A stretch of 64,000 nt of DNA from Ureibacillus manganicus DSM 26584 (GTDB lineage Bacteria; Bacillota; Bacilli; Bacillales_A; Planococcaceae): contig NZ_JPVN01000009.1 in assembly GCF_000772945.1 (NCBI RefSeq), positions 62,001 to 126,000 of the forward strand, written 5' to 3'. A program made the position numbers and the translations under genes. Position 1 is the first letter of the stretch. The number at the start of each line of letters is the position of its first letter. Below are positions 23,461 to 31,747 of the stretch, piece by piece. The notes under the pieces are model-generated. The model was not told where the DNA came from. It searched no databases and worked only from the letters and a program-made list of their open reading frames with translations.

Positions 23461-24426
23461 ATGGATATAAAAGGTGTGAAAATAACAAAGGAAATTTTAG
23501 ATCATTGGATTCAAAAAGTTACTCCAATGTATGACCTGTTTTTCTTTACAGATGAGAACAAGTCGTTAATTGATCATTTTGACTCGAATATACTAGTAAT
23601 GACCGCGAAGGATTTTTATCAAGATGATTACTTTAATGATTTTGATACATTTAATAGCTATCAATCCTGGCAAATAAGTAAAGAAGTAACTTACGTATGC
23701 ATCGCACACCCAGAAAGTATCAGCAGATTAGAAACAAATGTTCGCAACAGAGTATTTCGTATTCAAAAAGAGGTTAATAGTGGACTAGTTTACAATTGGA
23801 ATATTGTTTCTAATCATATTGAAGATATACAATCCCCTTTACAGAAGGAGTCTATTAACCAGTTACTCTCATTATATAGATTCGATTTTGAGACTAATCA
23901 ATATCTTATCCTACAAAATTCATTATGGATCAAGTTAAATCTTGAATTGAAATACGCCTTTTTAAGCTACATTGCAACTAATTTTGTGCATGAAGTTGAC
24001 TTAAACAGTGATCGAAAATTAAGTTTCATAAAAGAATATCCGCATATTGCGCCATTCTTTAATACATTCTCCGACAATAACGGTGCAAACTGCTTAGCTG
24101 CAACACTTGCAGCTTCAAGTGGAAGTAATTCAGATACAAAGTGGCTAATTACAAAATGGGTAAGCCAGTATAGTTTCTTATATAATTTAAAATCTAATGG
24201 TTATACTTTAAAATCCGAAACGCTCATTGAACTATCTCCTAAAGATGTTCTTGTCTGGAGAGATGGCAATGATAAAGTACTACATGCCACTTACTACTTA
24301 GGAGATGGCTATTTTTTCAATAAACATGGTCAGAGTTTTATTAATCCATGGCAAATTATCACATTGGACAATTTACTAGAAATTTGGGGAAAAGATCGAA
24401 TTAATGTTTATAGACAAATGTATTAA
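23461..24426 (+). CDS. Unknown protein with possible papain-like C-terminal domain
   Basis: A 321-residue cytoplasmic protein without recognised family. The N-terminal 200 residues are mixed and rich in aromatic and acidic residues. The C-terminal 115 residues carry NGANCLAATLAAS (Cys211), KDVLVWRDG and VLHATYYLGDGYFFNKHGQ (His275, His289), an arrangement like the Cys-His pair of NlpC/P60 or CHAP papain-like hydrolases, where Cys starts a helix and His follows on a strand. No signal peptide is seen, so an intracellular role is implied. ATG preceded by GGGGG. It is transcribed alone and ends in a strong terminator. Confidence 0.75.
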   Translation: MDIKGVKITKEILDHWIQKVTPMYDLFFFTDENKSLIDHFDSNILVMTAKDFYQDDYFNDFDTFNSYQSWQISKEVTYVCIAHPESISRLETNVRNRVFRIQKEVNSGLVYNWNIVSNHIEDIQSPLQKESINQLLSLYRFDFETNQYLILQNSLWIKLNLELKYAFLSYIATNFVHEVDLNSDRKLSFIKEYPHIAPFFNTFSDNNGANCLAATLAASSGSNSDTKWLITKWVSQYSFLYNLKSNGYTLKSETLIELSPKDVLVWRDGNDKVLHATYYLGDGYFFNKHGQSFINPWQIITLDNLLEIWGKDRINVYRQMY

Positions 24427-24443
24427 ATAGTAGATGATTTAAT

Positions 24444-24477
24444 AAAACACGCTAGTATTGTTTCCTAGCGTGTTTTA
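24444..24477. terminator. Bidirectional terminator after unknown protein and methyltransferase
   Basis: AAAACACGCTAG pairs perfectly with CTAGCGTGTTTT. It overlaps the stop region of the converging methyltransferase gene. Confidence 0.88.
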
Positions 24478-25247
24478 GATTTAGTTTTCTTACATACATA
24501 AATCATTTCATAGCTATCATTCGTTAATGGAGTTTTGTTCCAATCACTATATAGATGTAGGATTTTAAAACCATTATTGAACAAAATTCTCTCCATTTCT
24601 TTCGGAAATACATATCTCAAACGTATGTTCGTTTTCGTCTCTTTAATAAGATCACCATTTAAATTTCTGTATTTCCTAATGGTAGTATAATGTTGGATTT
24701 GGTTTAATGAATCATAATTACTTAATGTAAAAACATCGACTGTAATTTGAGTATCATTATCAATGTAAGATCGCCAATATTCTTCTGTAGGTGGCTGTAG
24801 TAGTTCCTCCGCGCTTGGAAACCTTGTTCCAAATATAAATACCCCTTCATCATCTAGATGTTTATATACAGAGGAAATGAATCTATCTTGTGCTTCATTC
24901 GTTAAGAAATGTTGAAATGAATTACCTACTGAGTAAATGAGTTTACTTATTGTATTTATGTTCATATTTGTACAATCTTGTTCAATCCACTCAACTTGCA
25001 AAAGGTTATTAGATGATTTACTTTTTGCTTCCTCTAACATCCCTTTATGAATGTCTACGCCAATTAGCTTGTAACCTTCTTTGGCCAAAGGAATTGTTAT
25101 TCTACCCGTACCACAGGCCACATCGATTATTGGTCCTCCCATTTTGGATGCCCATTCTAAAAGAAATGGTAACTCTGCCAGATATGATTCATTTTCTTTA
25201 TCGTACAATATAGGATCGTTATATTCTTCTGAATTATCTAATACCAT
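24465..25247 (-). CDS. Class I SAM-dependent methyltransferase
   Basis: A 260-residue protein with a Rossmann-like SAM-binding fold. Motif I IIDVACGTGR is at about residues 40-49, motif II LIGVDIHKGML at about 58-68, and WIEQDC follows. This is the UbiE/methyltransf_25 type. ATG start with GGGGGG upstream. The acceptor substrate cannot be inferred. The 3' end lies within the shared terminator. Confidence 0.85.
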   Translation of the reverse strand: MVLDNSEEYNDPILYDKENESYLAELPFLLEWASKMGGPIIDVACGTGRITIPLAKEGYKLIGVDIHKGMLEEAKSKSSNNLLQVEWIEQDCTNMNINTISKLIYSVGNSFQHFLTNEAQDRFISSVYKHLDDEGVFIFGTRFPSAEELLQPPTEEYWRSYIDNDTQITVDVFTLSNYDSLNQIQHYTTIRKYRNLNGDLIKETKTNIRLRYVFPKEMERILFNNGFKILHLYSDWNKTPLTNDSYEMIYVCKKTKSKTR

Positions 25248-25343
25248 TAAGTATAGTCCCCCCTTTTCTTATATTCTATCAAATTATTTGGAGACAAATT
25301 GGCAATCATACTTTATTCTATTAAAGAATAGGAGGAATAATTA

Positions 25344-25967
25344 GTGGAACCTTTATTTCATGGAATTGTACTTGCTTTTGGGTTAATTCTACCTTTAGGA
25401 GTACAAAATGTTTTTATTTTCAACCAAGGAGCAACTCACAAAAAATTTTCTAACGCTCTACCGGCAGTAATAACAGCCGGAATCTGCGATACAATTCTAA
25501 TTACGTTGGCCGTAGCAGGAGTTTCATTAATAATATTAAGTTTTGGATGGCTTCATACGTTTATGTATTTGTTAGGATTTCTCTTTTTACTATATATGGG
25601 GTGGCTTATGTGGAAAGAAACACCTGAAGTTAAAGATCAAAATTCTACCCCGTTTACCACAAAAAAACAAATTTTATTTGCAGCGTCTGTTTCCCTATTA
25701 AATCCACATGCCATCTTAGACACAATCGGAGTAATTGGAACGAGCTCTTTAGTCTACACAGATTATGAAAAATGGATTTTCACAATCGCATGTGTTGGAG
25801 TTTCTTGGATTTGGTTCTTTTCACTTGCTATTGCAGGGAAAAAGGTTGGTCAAATCGATAGAAATGGAAACTTATTAAAACGTATGAATCAAATTTCTGC
25901 AGTGATCATCTGGCTAATGGCGATTTATATGTTGTATCAGTTAATGCTATCTGTAGATTTAATATAA
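25344..25967 (+). CDS. LysE/ArgO-family amino-acid exporter
   Basis: Membrane protein of 207 residues with six hydrophobic segments. The N-terminus GIVLAFGLILPLGVQNVFIFNQGA matches the LysE/ArgO branch (PxGxQN motif), which exports basic amino acids. A second conserved part SLLNPHAILDTIGVIG is also present. Start: GTG at 25344, eight bases after GGAGG. Lysine or arginine export is a reasonable inference, and the window also holds a lysine-riboswitch importer at 50-53 kb, but no direct regulatory link is visible. Confidence 0.88.
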   Translation: MEPLFHGIVLAFGLILPLGVQNVFIFNQGATHKKFSNALPAVITAGICDTILITLAVAGVSLIILSFGWLHTFMYLLGFLFLLYMGWLMWKETPEVKDQNSTPFTTKKQILFAASVSLLNPHAILDTIGVIGTSSLVYTDYEKWIFTIACVGVSWIWFFSLAIAGKKVGQIDRNGNLLKRMNQISAVIIWLMAIYMLYQLMLSVDLI

Positions 25968-26006
25968 TTAATATCAAATAGATACATAAAAATCGAGAAA
26001 AGTAGA

Positions 26007-26048
26007 AAACTGTGACATTTAATTCTTTTAACGCAAATGTCACAGTTT
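26007..26048 (-). terminator. Terminator after 54-residue membrane peptide gene
   Basis: Perfect 14-bp stem AAACTGTGACATTT/AAATGTCACAGTTT. On the minus strand it is followed by TTTTCTACTTTTC, so it most likely ends the small gene at 26061. Confidence 0.75.
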
Positions 26049-26060
26049 GCCATGGTTCTA

Positions 26061-26225
26061 CTAAGCTCCTTCAGTTATCTGTCTCTTTCGGTATAAATCA
26101 AATACAATTCCACAAAAACCGATTGCTAAAATAAATATGCTATAGATATTTATTTTTCCTGAAAATATGTAAAAACAACCGATTCCTGCAACTATATAAC
26201 TTAAAGAAAGTAAAAATTGCTTCAA
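26061..26225 (-). CDS. 54-residue hydrophobic membrane peptide
   Basis: Short gene found by reading the minus strand. TTG start at 26225 lies eight bases after GGAGGG. The product (begins MKQFLLSLSYIVAG, ends LYRKRQITEGA) has two predicted membrane helices (about residues 4-21 and 27-45) and a basic tail. It stops with TAG at 26061 and is followed by a 14-bp terminator hairpin. No family recognised. It lies just upstream of the LysE gene's 3' end on the opposite strand, and downstream of the ABC transporter operon, which has its own terminator. Confidence 0.7.
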   Translation of the reverse strand: MKQFLLSLSYIVAGIGCFYIFSGKINIYSIFILAIGFCGIVFDLYRKRQITEGA

Positions 26226-26259
26226 AGTAGGTCACCCTCCTCAATATAATCCTACTATA

Positions 26260-26299
26260 AAAAAATAAAAAGAGCACAGTTTGTCTTTAACTGTACTCT
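26260..26299 (-). terminator. Terminator after ABC transporter operon
   Basis: On the minus strand AGAGTACAGTT pairs with AACTGTGCTCT (one G-U pair), followed by TTTTTATTTTTTT. Confidence 0.82.
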
Positions 26300-26312
26300 C
26301 AAATATACTTTT

Positions 26313-27224
26313 CTATTTGCCCCCTAGGTAATACATAGAATACATATCATTTAAGGTAACATTTCCAAAACTAAAGTCGGTTTGGTTATTTTCTTTAAGG
26401 AATACAACTATTTCTGCTAATTGCTCTACATTAAAATCAGTTACATCAATTAATGATATTCCATTAGCTAATGACTGTATATTCGTTTCTGGAAATTCAT
26501 TTAAAAACTTGTTATTCACTTCATCTGCCATTTCTCTTACCCGAACTGTTGTAATTTCATTTTTTCCAAAGCCACTAGACACATCTGACACGTTTATTAA
26601 TTGGCCATGTTTAAACAGGAAAATTCGATCAGAAATCGATTCTAAGTTTTCAAGCAAATGTGATGCGACGATGATGATCTTACCTTCTTCTTTTTTCTTA
26701 AGTAGAATTTTAGAAATAATATCAACATTATTAGGATCTAACCCATTCATCACTTCGTCCATCAACATGATCGGTGTATTAGAAACAATCTGCATAGCAA
26801 AACAAAGTCGTTGTCTCATCCCTAATGAGTATGTCCCAGTTTTCTTCTTTACATAGGACTCCATATTTAGTGCATTAATTGTACTTTCTATTAAACTCGG
26901 ATCACTATGCCACATAGAACAATAAATTCTTAAATGCTCTATACCTGAAAGATGATTATATAAATCACTCTGATCTGGCATCATAGATACAATCTGGTGA
27001 ATTTTTACTTCGTTCTTTTTACTTGTATATTGTAAATTTTCATTCACAACAACAGTTCCTTTGCTTGGTTTAACATAGTTCATAATTACATTCATTAATG
27101 TTGACTTCCCTGTTCCGTTTGGGGCAACTAAACCGATTATTTCACCAGGATAGAATGTCTCATTAATATCTTTTAATATATTTCTACCAGAAAATTGAAC
27201 ATTAATATTTTTCAATTCAAGCAT
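26313..27224 (-). CDS. ABC transporter ATP-binding protein
   Basis: ATPase of 303 residues in the CcmA/YtrB-type ABC-2 subfamily. Walker A APNGTGKSTLMN at about residues 34-45, the signature YSLGMRQRL near 137, Walker B MLMDEVMNGLD near 156, and the switch His in ASHLLE. ATG preceded by GGGGGAT. It is the last gene of a three-gene operon behind two membrane subunits, so the complex is probably an exporter or membrane-remodelling ABC transporter. Substrate unknown. Confidence 0.92.
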   Translation of the reverse strand: MLELKNINVQFSGRNILKDINETFYPGEIIGLVAPNGTGKSTLMNVIMNYVKPSKGTVVVNENLQYTSKKNEVKIHQIVSMMPDQSDLYNHLSGIEHLRIYCSMWHSDPSLIESTINALNMESYVKKKTGTYSLGMRQRLCFAMQIVSNTPIMLMDEVMNGLDPNNVDIISKILLKKKEEGKIIIVASHLLENLESISDRIFLFKHGQLINVSDVSSGFGKNEITTVRVREMADEVNNKFLNEFPETNIQSLANGISLIDVTDFNVEQLAEIVVFLKENNQTDFSFGNVTLNDMYSMYYLGGK

Positions 27225-27238
27225 GTCAAATCCCCCTA

Positions 27239-28450
27239 CTAAATTAATTTATATCTCTTAATCTTGCTAATAATAAATATGAACACTACTAATACAAGCG
27301 AACTTATTCCCATCACTATTAGACCATTATTTAGTATCAATTGTGAGGAACCATAAATATAGTTACGGTAACCAGAAAGTATTTGGCCAACTTGGACATA
27401 ATTTGTTGGGTACAGCTCAACCTCGTGCCAATAACCGATTCCTCTTTTGAAATAGAAAACTTCGTTTGTTATAAATACTGCACCTACTACTAAATTGGCA
27501 AACTCATTTTTAATGACCATACTACTAAGCAAAATCAACGAGATTAAGAAGATAAAAATTAGAGCGATCAACATAAAATTTTCTAATAAATAATGTCCCA
27601 TTGGAATATTTACAAAATCCCCTTTTAGGAAGATAGCTACATCTTCACCCAACGTGTAAATTGGAACCGGTAAGTTGAAATCACCGAAACCGTAATTTAT
27701 ACCTATGAAAATCAATCCTATTGATAGTGGTAAAACCATTCCAATACTACCGATTAATGCAACAAACCCTTTTACAACAACTTTTTTCCAATCTGAAATA
27801 GGAAAACCTTTTAAAATTGTTGGATTCAATCGATCTTTTAGTACAATATCAACTGTTAAAAAGATACAACCAATCATTAAAATAAGAGGTAAATACGATT
27901 CAAGTAATCTTTGCACTGTTTGCAAAGCAGTTCTTTCTTCAAACACATTTAACGATAACTCAGATTTACCTTCTGCATATCCTTTATAGCGACTTGCAGA
28001 ATATAAATAACCGTAATAACCATCATCTTCAGCATATAAATTGCCATGGGAATAGTAGCCAGGGCTATATGAGAAAAAATCACTATTATACGTAAAATTA
28101 TTCGAGTAAACATACCAGCCAGAAGTTGCCTCAGAATACTTAATATAATCACCTGTATTTAATGCATCTAGGCGATCCTTTTCTAGTCGGTTCCACTCAG
28201 GGTAAATAGCTAGTCCAAATCCAGCCATACCTGAAAAACGATCTGGATTATCCCTGAACTCTGACAGAAAGGCTTCCCTTACTAAGTATCTCGATTCGAT
28301 TTCCCTAGCATCTACTCTTTCAATGGGTTTATAAGATGGTGCCATCTCAAAAGCATAGAAACATGCAAGGAAAAGTAAAATGACATAAACTGCTATATTC
28401 TTTTTATTTCTTATAAATTGTGTAAGTTCAAATTTAAAATATGCCCACAT
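27239..28450 (-). CDS. ABC-2-like transporter membrane subunit (second)
   Basis: A 403-residue membrane protein. Architecture: one N-terminal helix (about 18-36), a large extracellular loop of about 140 residues rich in Tyr/Ser/Gly (SDFFSYSPGYYSHGNLYAE region), then five or six helices. This is the ABC2_membrane_3-like layout of bacitracin/lantibiotic-type and YtrC-like transporters. The start (Met-Trp-Ala) follows AGGAGG. 12 bases separate it from the upstream permease gene. The two permeases share organisation and the FPISDWKKVVVKG/YPIPFDQYVTAKG element, so they are paralogues forming a heterodimer. Confidence 0.85.
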   Translation of the reverse strand: MWAYFKFELTQFIRNKKNIAVYVILLFLACFYAFEMAPSYKPIERVDAREIESRYLVREAFLSEFRDNPDRFSGMAGFGLAIYPEWNRLEKDRLDALNTGDYIKYSEATSGWYVYSNNFTYNSDFFSYSPGYYSHGNLYAEDDGYYGYLYSASRYKGYAEGKSELSLNVFEERTALQTVQRLLESYLPLILMIGCIFLTVDIVLKDRLNPTILKGFPISDWKKVVVKGFVALIGSIGMVLPLSIGLIFIGINYGFGDFNLPVPIYTLGEDVAIFLKGDFVNIPMGHYLLENFMLIALIFIFLISLILLSSMVIKNEFANLVVGAVFITNEVFYFKRGIGYWHEVELYPTNYVQVGQILSGYRNYIYGSSQLILNNGLIVMGISSLVLVVFIFIISKIKRYKLI

Positions 28451-28462
28451 ACACGATTCCTC

Positions 28463-29581
28463 CTAAACTCTTCTAAGTTTCCCTGTTGTTAAAAACAACT
28501 TGATGACTATCCCCATAAGCACGATACTAATTACAATCGATAGAAGCCCAAAAGTTATGTCTAATTCAACAGGATGGGGAAGATCAAGACTTTTCCCACT
28601 TAAAAGGTTTGCAAAATTCATATAGTTAAACGGATTAAACGGTAATAGGCTAATTATCCTTGGGTACAATATTGGGAACGCGTATAAGAATAATTGGACA
28701 AACAATGTTAAATACATATTCTTTAAAAGAACGTTTAAAATGATAGATAATAAAATGACAAATATGCCTATACAAAACATATACAAAAGACAGACACCTA
28801 TATACTGAGCAATTGAATAGATTTCGTAATTCCCATCGAATACAGCAATCGGATAGGATGCATCTCCTAAACCTCTTAAATAAATTAATGGTAAACTACA
28901 TAAAAATAACTCCAATATAAATACTACAATAATTAACATGGTAGATATCCCTTTTGCAGTTACATATTGATCAAAAGGAATAGGATACCCTTTAATTAAT
29001 GAAGTATGTCTGAAATCATCAATCATAATTCCACTTGTAAATAATGCTAAGAAAACAAACCAAACAGATCCAAGTATTCCAAATAAGAAAATTAGAAATT
29101 GATAGAATGATAATGAATCTGTAAAAATAGGAAACTCTAATTCTTTCAAATGATCATAGAATAATGTCTCCAATACATTTTGTGTTTGAGTAGGTAAATA
29201 GACAGCCACTTCTTCATAACCATCTAGTTTGAACGCTTCATCTCTTAATTTCGCAAGGTCGATGGCAGTGTCTACAAACATATCTGGGCGATTCATGTTC
29301 GTTGCTGCTCTTTGTAGGGCAACTAACCTTTTTTGTTGGACTATATTTTGATAGATTTCACTACTACCGCCTTCTTTGGTTGCGTCCATGACTTGGAATT
29401 GACTAACGGCAGATTCTAGGTTTTGAAATTCACTCGTCTTTTTAATGACTAAATTTCCTACATCCTCATTCTCCATATAGATTGCCAATCCAAATACGAA
29501 TAGAGCGACAAATAGAAATGCAAATATATTCTTTTTACTTGTTTTCTCAATAATAAAATTGGTTTTTAACAACTTCCACAT
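28463..29581 (-). CDS. ABC-2-like transporter membrane subunit (first)
   Basis: A 372-residue membrane protein starting Met-Trp-Lys with the same plan as its downstream neighbour: N-terminal helix at about 20-37, an extracellular loop of about 130 residues with coiled-coil character, then six helices. ATG follows GCAGGAGG by six bases. First gene of the operon; about 500 bases separate it from the divergent secreted-protein gene. No regulator gene is adjacent, unlike the YtrA-type operons. Confidence 0.85.
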   Translation of the reverse strand: MWKLLKTNFIIEKTSKKNIFAFLFVALFVFGLAIYMENEDVGNLVIKKTSEFQNLESAVSQFQVMDATKEGGSSEIYQNIVQQKRLVALQRAATNMNRPDMFVDTAIDLAKLRDEAFKLDGYEEVAVYLPTQTQNVLETLFYDHLKELEFPIFTDSLSFYQFLIFLFGILGSVWFVFLALFTSGIMIDDFRHTSLIKGYPIPFDQYVTAKGISTMLIIVVFILELFLCSLPLIYLRGLGDASYPIAVFDGNYEIYSIAQYIGVCLLYMFCIGIFVILLSIILNVLLKNMYLTLFVQLFLYAFPILYPRIISLLPFNPFNYMNFANLLSGKSLDLPHPVELDITFGLLSIVISIVLMGIVIKLFLTTGKLRRV

Positions 29582-30004
29582 AGTCAGCCTCCTGCTATCA
29601 AATTGAAAAAATACTAAAAATAGAGTTTGAATTTAAATGAATCTTCGAATGCCAACCTTGCTATGTAAAAACACAAAGTCCCAACCAAAACTTGGCAATA
29701 AATAAGTCGTATGTAATTGGAAAAAGTTACATAATTATTTAAATTTCAGACATTTATTTATTACTATTTTAGTATTTCTTCTATGAAACTCATGATATTT
29801 AACAACTTAAACAATTATAATATTGTCGGTGATGTATGGAAAGGTAAATGTCGCAAAAATTTGAAATTTCTGTTTTTTGTTTACAACTTTATTTTTCTTC
29901 TATAACAATTCACTCAACCTATGAAATGAGAAAATAGAAAGAGTTAATAACTTCCTTCCCCAATTTCCCACGCTTAAGAAAAAAACTAAAAAAATTTCAA
30001 TACG
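29582..30004. other. Intergenic region between ABC operon and sigma-I locus
   Basis: About 420 AT-rich bases between divergent transcription units. No gene with an RBS seen. The promoter of the ABC operon should lie near 29600-29700 but I could not pick one with confidence. Confidence 0.45.
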
Positions 30005-30033
30005 ACCCCCACAAAAAATTCTTCCATTCCGAA
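30005..30033 (+). promoter_or_regulatory. Candidate sigma-I promoter
   Basis: ACCCCC at 30005-30010 followed by an A-rich stretch, then CGAA at 30030-30033. These are the two elements described for sigma-I promoters in Bacillus (C-rich -35, CGAA -10). The spacer is 19 bases, which should be checked against known cases. It lies 55 bases before the secreted protein gene and in the same locus as sigI-rsgI. Confidence 0.6.
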
Positions 30034-30041
30034 TAATAAAG

Positions 30042-30061
30042 TGTCCAAGTAAAAATGGACA
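30042..30061 (+). repeat. 5' leader hairpin of secreted-protein mRNA
   Basis: TGTCCA and TGGACA form a 6-bp stem with an 8-base loop. If transcription starts about 30040 the hairpin would sit at the very 5' end of the mRNA, where it could stabilise the transcript. Confidence 0.45.
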
Positions 30062-30088
30062 AAAAAATATAACCTGAGGTGACTTATT

Positions 30089-30835
30089 ATGAAATTAAAG
30101 AAAACAACTGCTGCTCTTTTAGTAGCCGGATTAACAATTGCAGGATCTAGCTATGCGTGGGCAAACGAAACAGTATTCAATTCTGAAGATGAGCAAAAGG
30201 AAGCTTCAGCAGAAGTAACTACTGCATCTGAAATCGAGTCAGTAGTAACAATTGACTCTACTGAGAACGAATCTGATGAAACTACTTCAAATACAGAGTT
30301 AAATGAAGACACAACTAAAAATGAAGATATTTCTAAAGAAGAATCTACTGAAAATGAAAATAATGAAGTAGCTAAAGAGACTAATAATACAACAAACGAA
30401 GACGAAAAAAATGAGTCTTCAGAAAATGATTTCCCTGAAATCCCAGAGGGCTATACAGCAGGTAATCTTGTTGCACTGAAACAAGCCTACGAAAATGCTG
30501 GTAATGAAAATGCAAAAAACGCAATTTTAAAAAATGCTCATAAAGCAATTGCAAAATTTGAAGCTAAACATGGAACAAAAGAGGTTGAAACTAAGGCTGA
30601 AGTTGAAGTGAATTTAGAACTAATTGGGGTTAAAAAACCTGGTGAAACGATAATCCAACCAATCATTAATGAAAATGTAAAAGAACAAGAAACTGCAGTA
30701 TCTACTAAAGAAACTACAGCAAAATCAGAAACTAAATTATCTACAAAAGAACAACAAAAAGCAGACAAAAAAGCTCATAAAGAACAACAGAAAGAAGAAA
30801 AGAAAGCTTCAAAAGAAAATAAAGGTAAAGAATAA
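30089..30835 (+). CDS. Secreted acidic protein upstream of sigI
   Basis: A 248-residue exported protein. Signal peptide residues 1-25 with cleavage after AWA. Residues 26-110 are a low-complexity Glu/Thr/Asn/Ser tail. Residues about 115-165 form a short folded, helical section (LKQAYENAGNENAKNAILK and KAIAKFEAKHG) that resembles the DUF5667-type helical domain. The end (about 215-248) is Lys/Glu/Gln-rich and probably helical. ATG follows GAGGTGA. It lies 168 bases ahead of sigI with no clear terminator between, so read-through into sigI-rsgI is possible. Function unknown; a wall-associated sigma-I target is an inference. Confidence 0.75.
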   Translation: MKLKKTTAALLVAGLTIAGSSYAWANETVFNSEDEQKEASAEVTTASEIESVVTIDSTENESDETTSNTELNEDTTKNEDISKEESTENENNEVAKETNNTTNEDEKNESSENDFPEIPEGYTAGNLVALKQAYENAGNENAKNAILKNAHKAIAKFEAKHGTKEVETKAEVEVNLELIGVKKPGETIIQPIINENVKEQETAVSTKETTAKSETKLSTKEQQKADKKAHKEQQKEEKKASKENKGKE

Positions 30836-31003
30836 AACTATTTAAACAATATAATAACTTTAAGTAACTTACTAAAATATCTATTTTACAAAATTAACTA
30901 ACTAACATTAAATAATTATTTCAAGAAGGTTAAATCCCTTTTCATTTTCCACAATTCCATATACAATCAGAGGCATTGGAAATTTGAGAACGGAGGTTAC
31001 AAA

Positions 31004-31747
31004 ATGCTTTTGTCAATTATTCAAGGAATTTTTAAGTCAAAATTAAATATGACAGAACTTGCTATCAAGGCAAAAGCAGGCAATGAGGAGGTTATGAATG
31101 ACCTCCTTTTTGCTAGTAAACCATTTATGAAAAAAACAGCATCATTCATTTGTAAAAGGCCCATTGATGAGCACGATGAAGAATTCAGTGTAACTATACT
31201 TGGGTTTCATGAAGCTGTCATGGCTTATGATCCGGAAGAAAGTGCTTCATTTCATACATTTGCCCATCTAATTATTAAAAGAAGATTAGTTGACTTTATT
31301 CGCAAAGAAGCTTCTAGAAAAGAGCAGCTATTGTCCTTTGATATTAACGAAGAAGATTCTTCTGAGCAACATTTTATGTTTAACGAAAAATCAATCAATA
31401 CATATAAAGAAAAGCAACAAACAGCTTCAAGGAAAGAAGAAATTTTACTATATAGTGAAATGTTAGCTCAGTTCAATCTAACCTTTGAAGATTTAACAAA
31501 GTCTTCCCCAAAACATGTAGATGCGCGGAAAACTGCCTTTCAAATTGCACAAATTGTAGCGGAACACAAAAGTTTCTATGAATTTTTGTTAAAAAATAAA
31601 AAATTGCCTTTAAAAGAAATTGAATCTTTGGTACAGGTTTCTAGAAAAACACTAGAACGCCAACGGAAATATATCATCGCCGTCGTTTTGTTATTAAACA
31701 GTGACTTAAGCTTTATGAAAGATTATGTAAAAGGAGAAATCATATAA
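31004..31747 (+). CDS. sigI: RNA polymerase sigma factor I
   Basis: Alternative sigma factor of the SigI family (heat and cell-wall stress in Bacillus; polysaccharide sensing in Clostridium). 247 residues. Region 2 is visible in PFMKKTASFICKRPIDEHDEEFSVTILGFHEAV and FHTFAHLIIKRRLVDFIRKEA, and the C-terminal HTH in LPLKEIESLVQVSRKTLERQRKYI. ATG follows GGAGG. Its TAA overlaps the rsgI ATG (TAATG), so the pair is translationally coupled. Confidence 0.95.
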   Translation: MLLSIIQGIFKSKLNMTELAIKAKAGNEEVMNDLLFASKPFMKKTASFICKRPIDEHDEEFSVTILGFHEAVMAYDPEESASFHTFAHLIIKRRLVDFIRKEASRKEQLLSFDINEEDSSEQHFMFNEKSINTYKEKQQTASRKEEILLYSEMLAQFNLTFEDLTKSSPKHVDARKTAFQIAQIVAEHKSFYEFLLKNKKLPLKEIESLVQVSRKTLERQRKYIIAVVLLLNSDLSFMKDYVKGEII

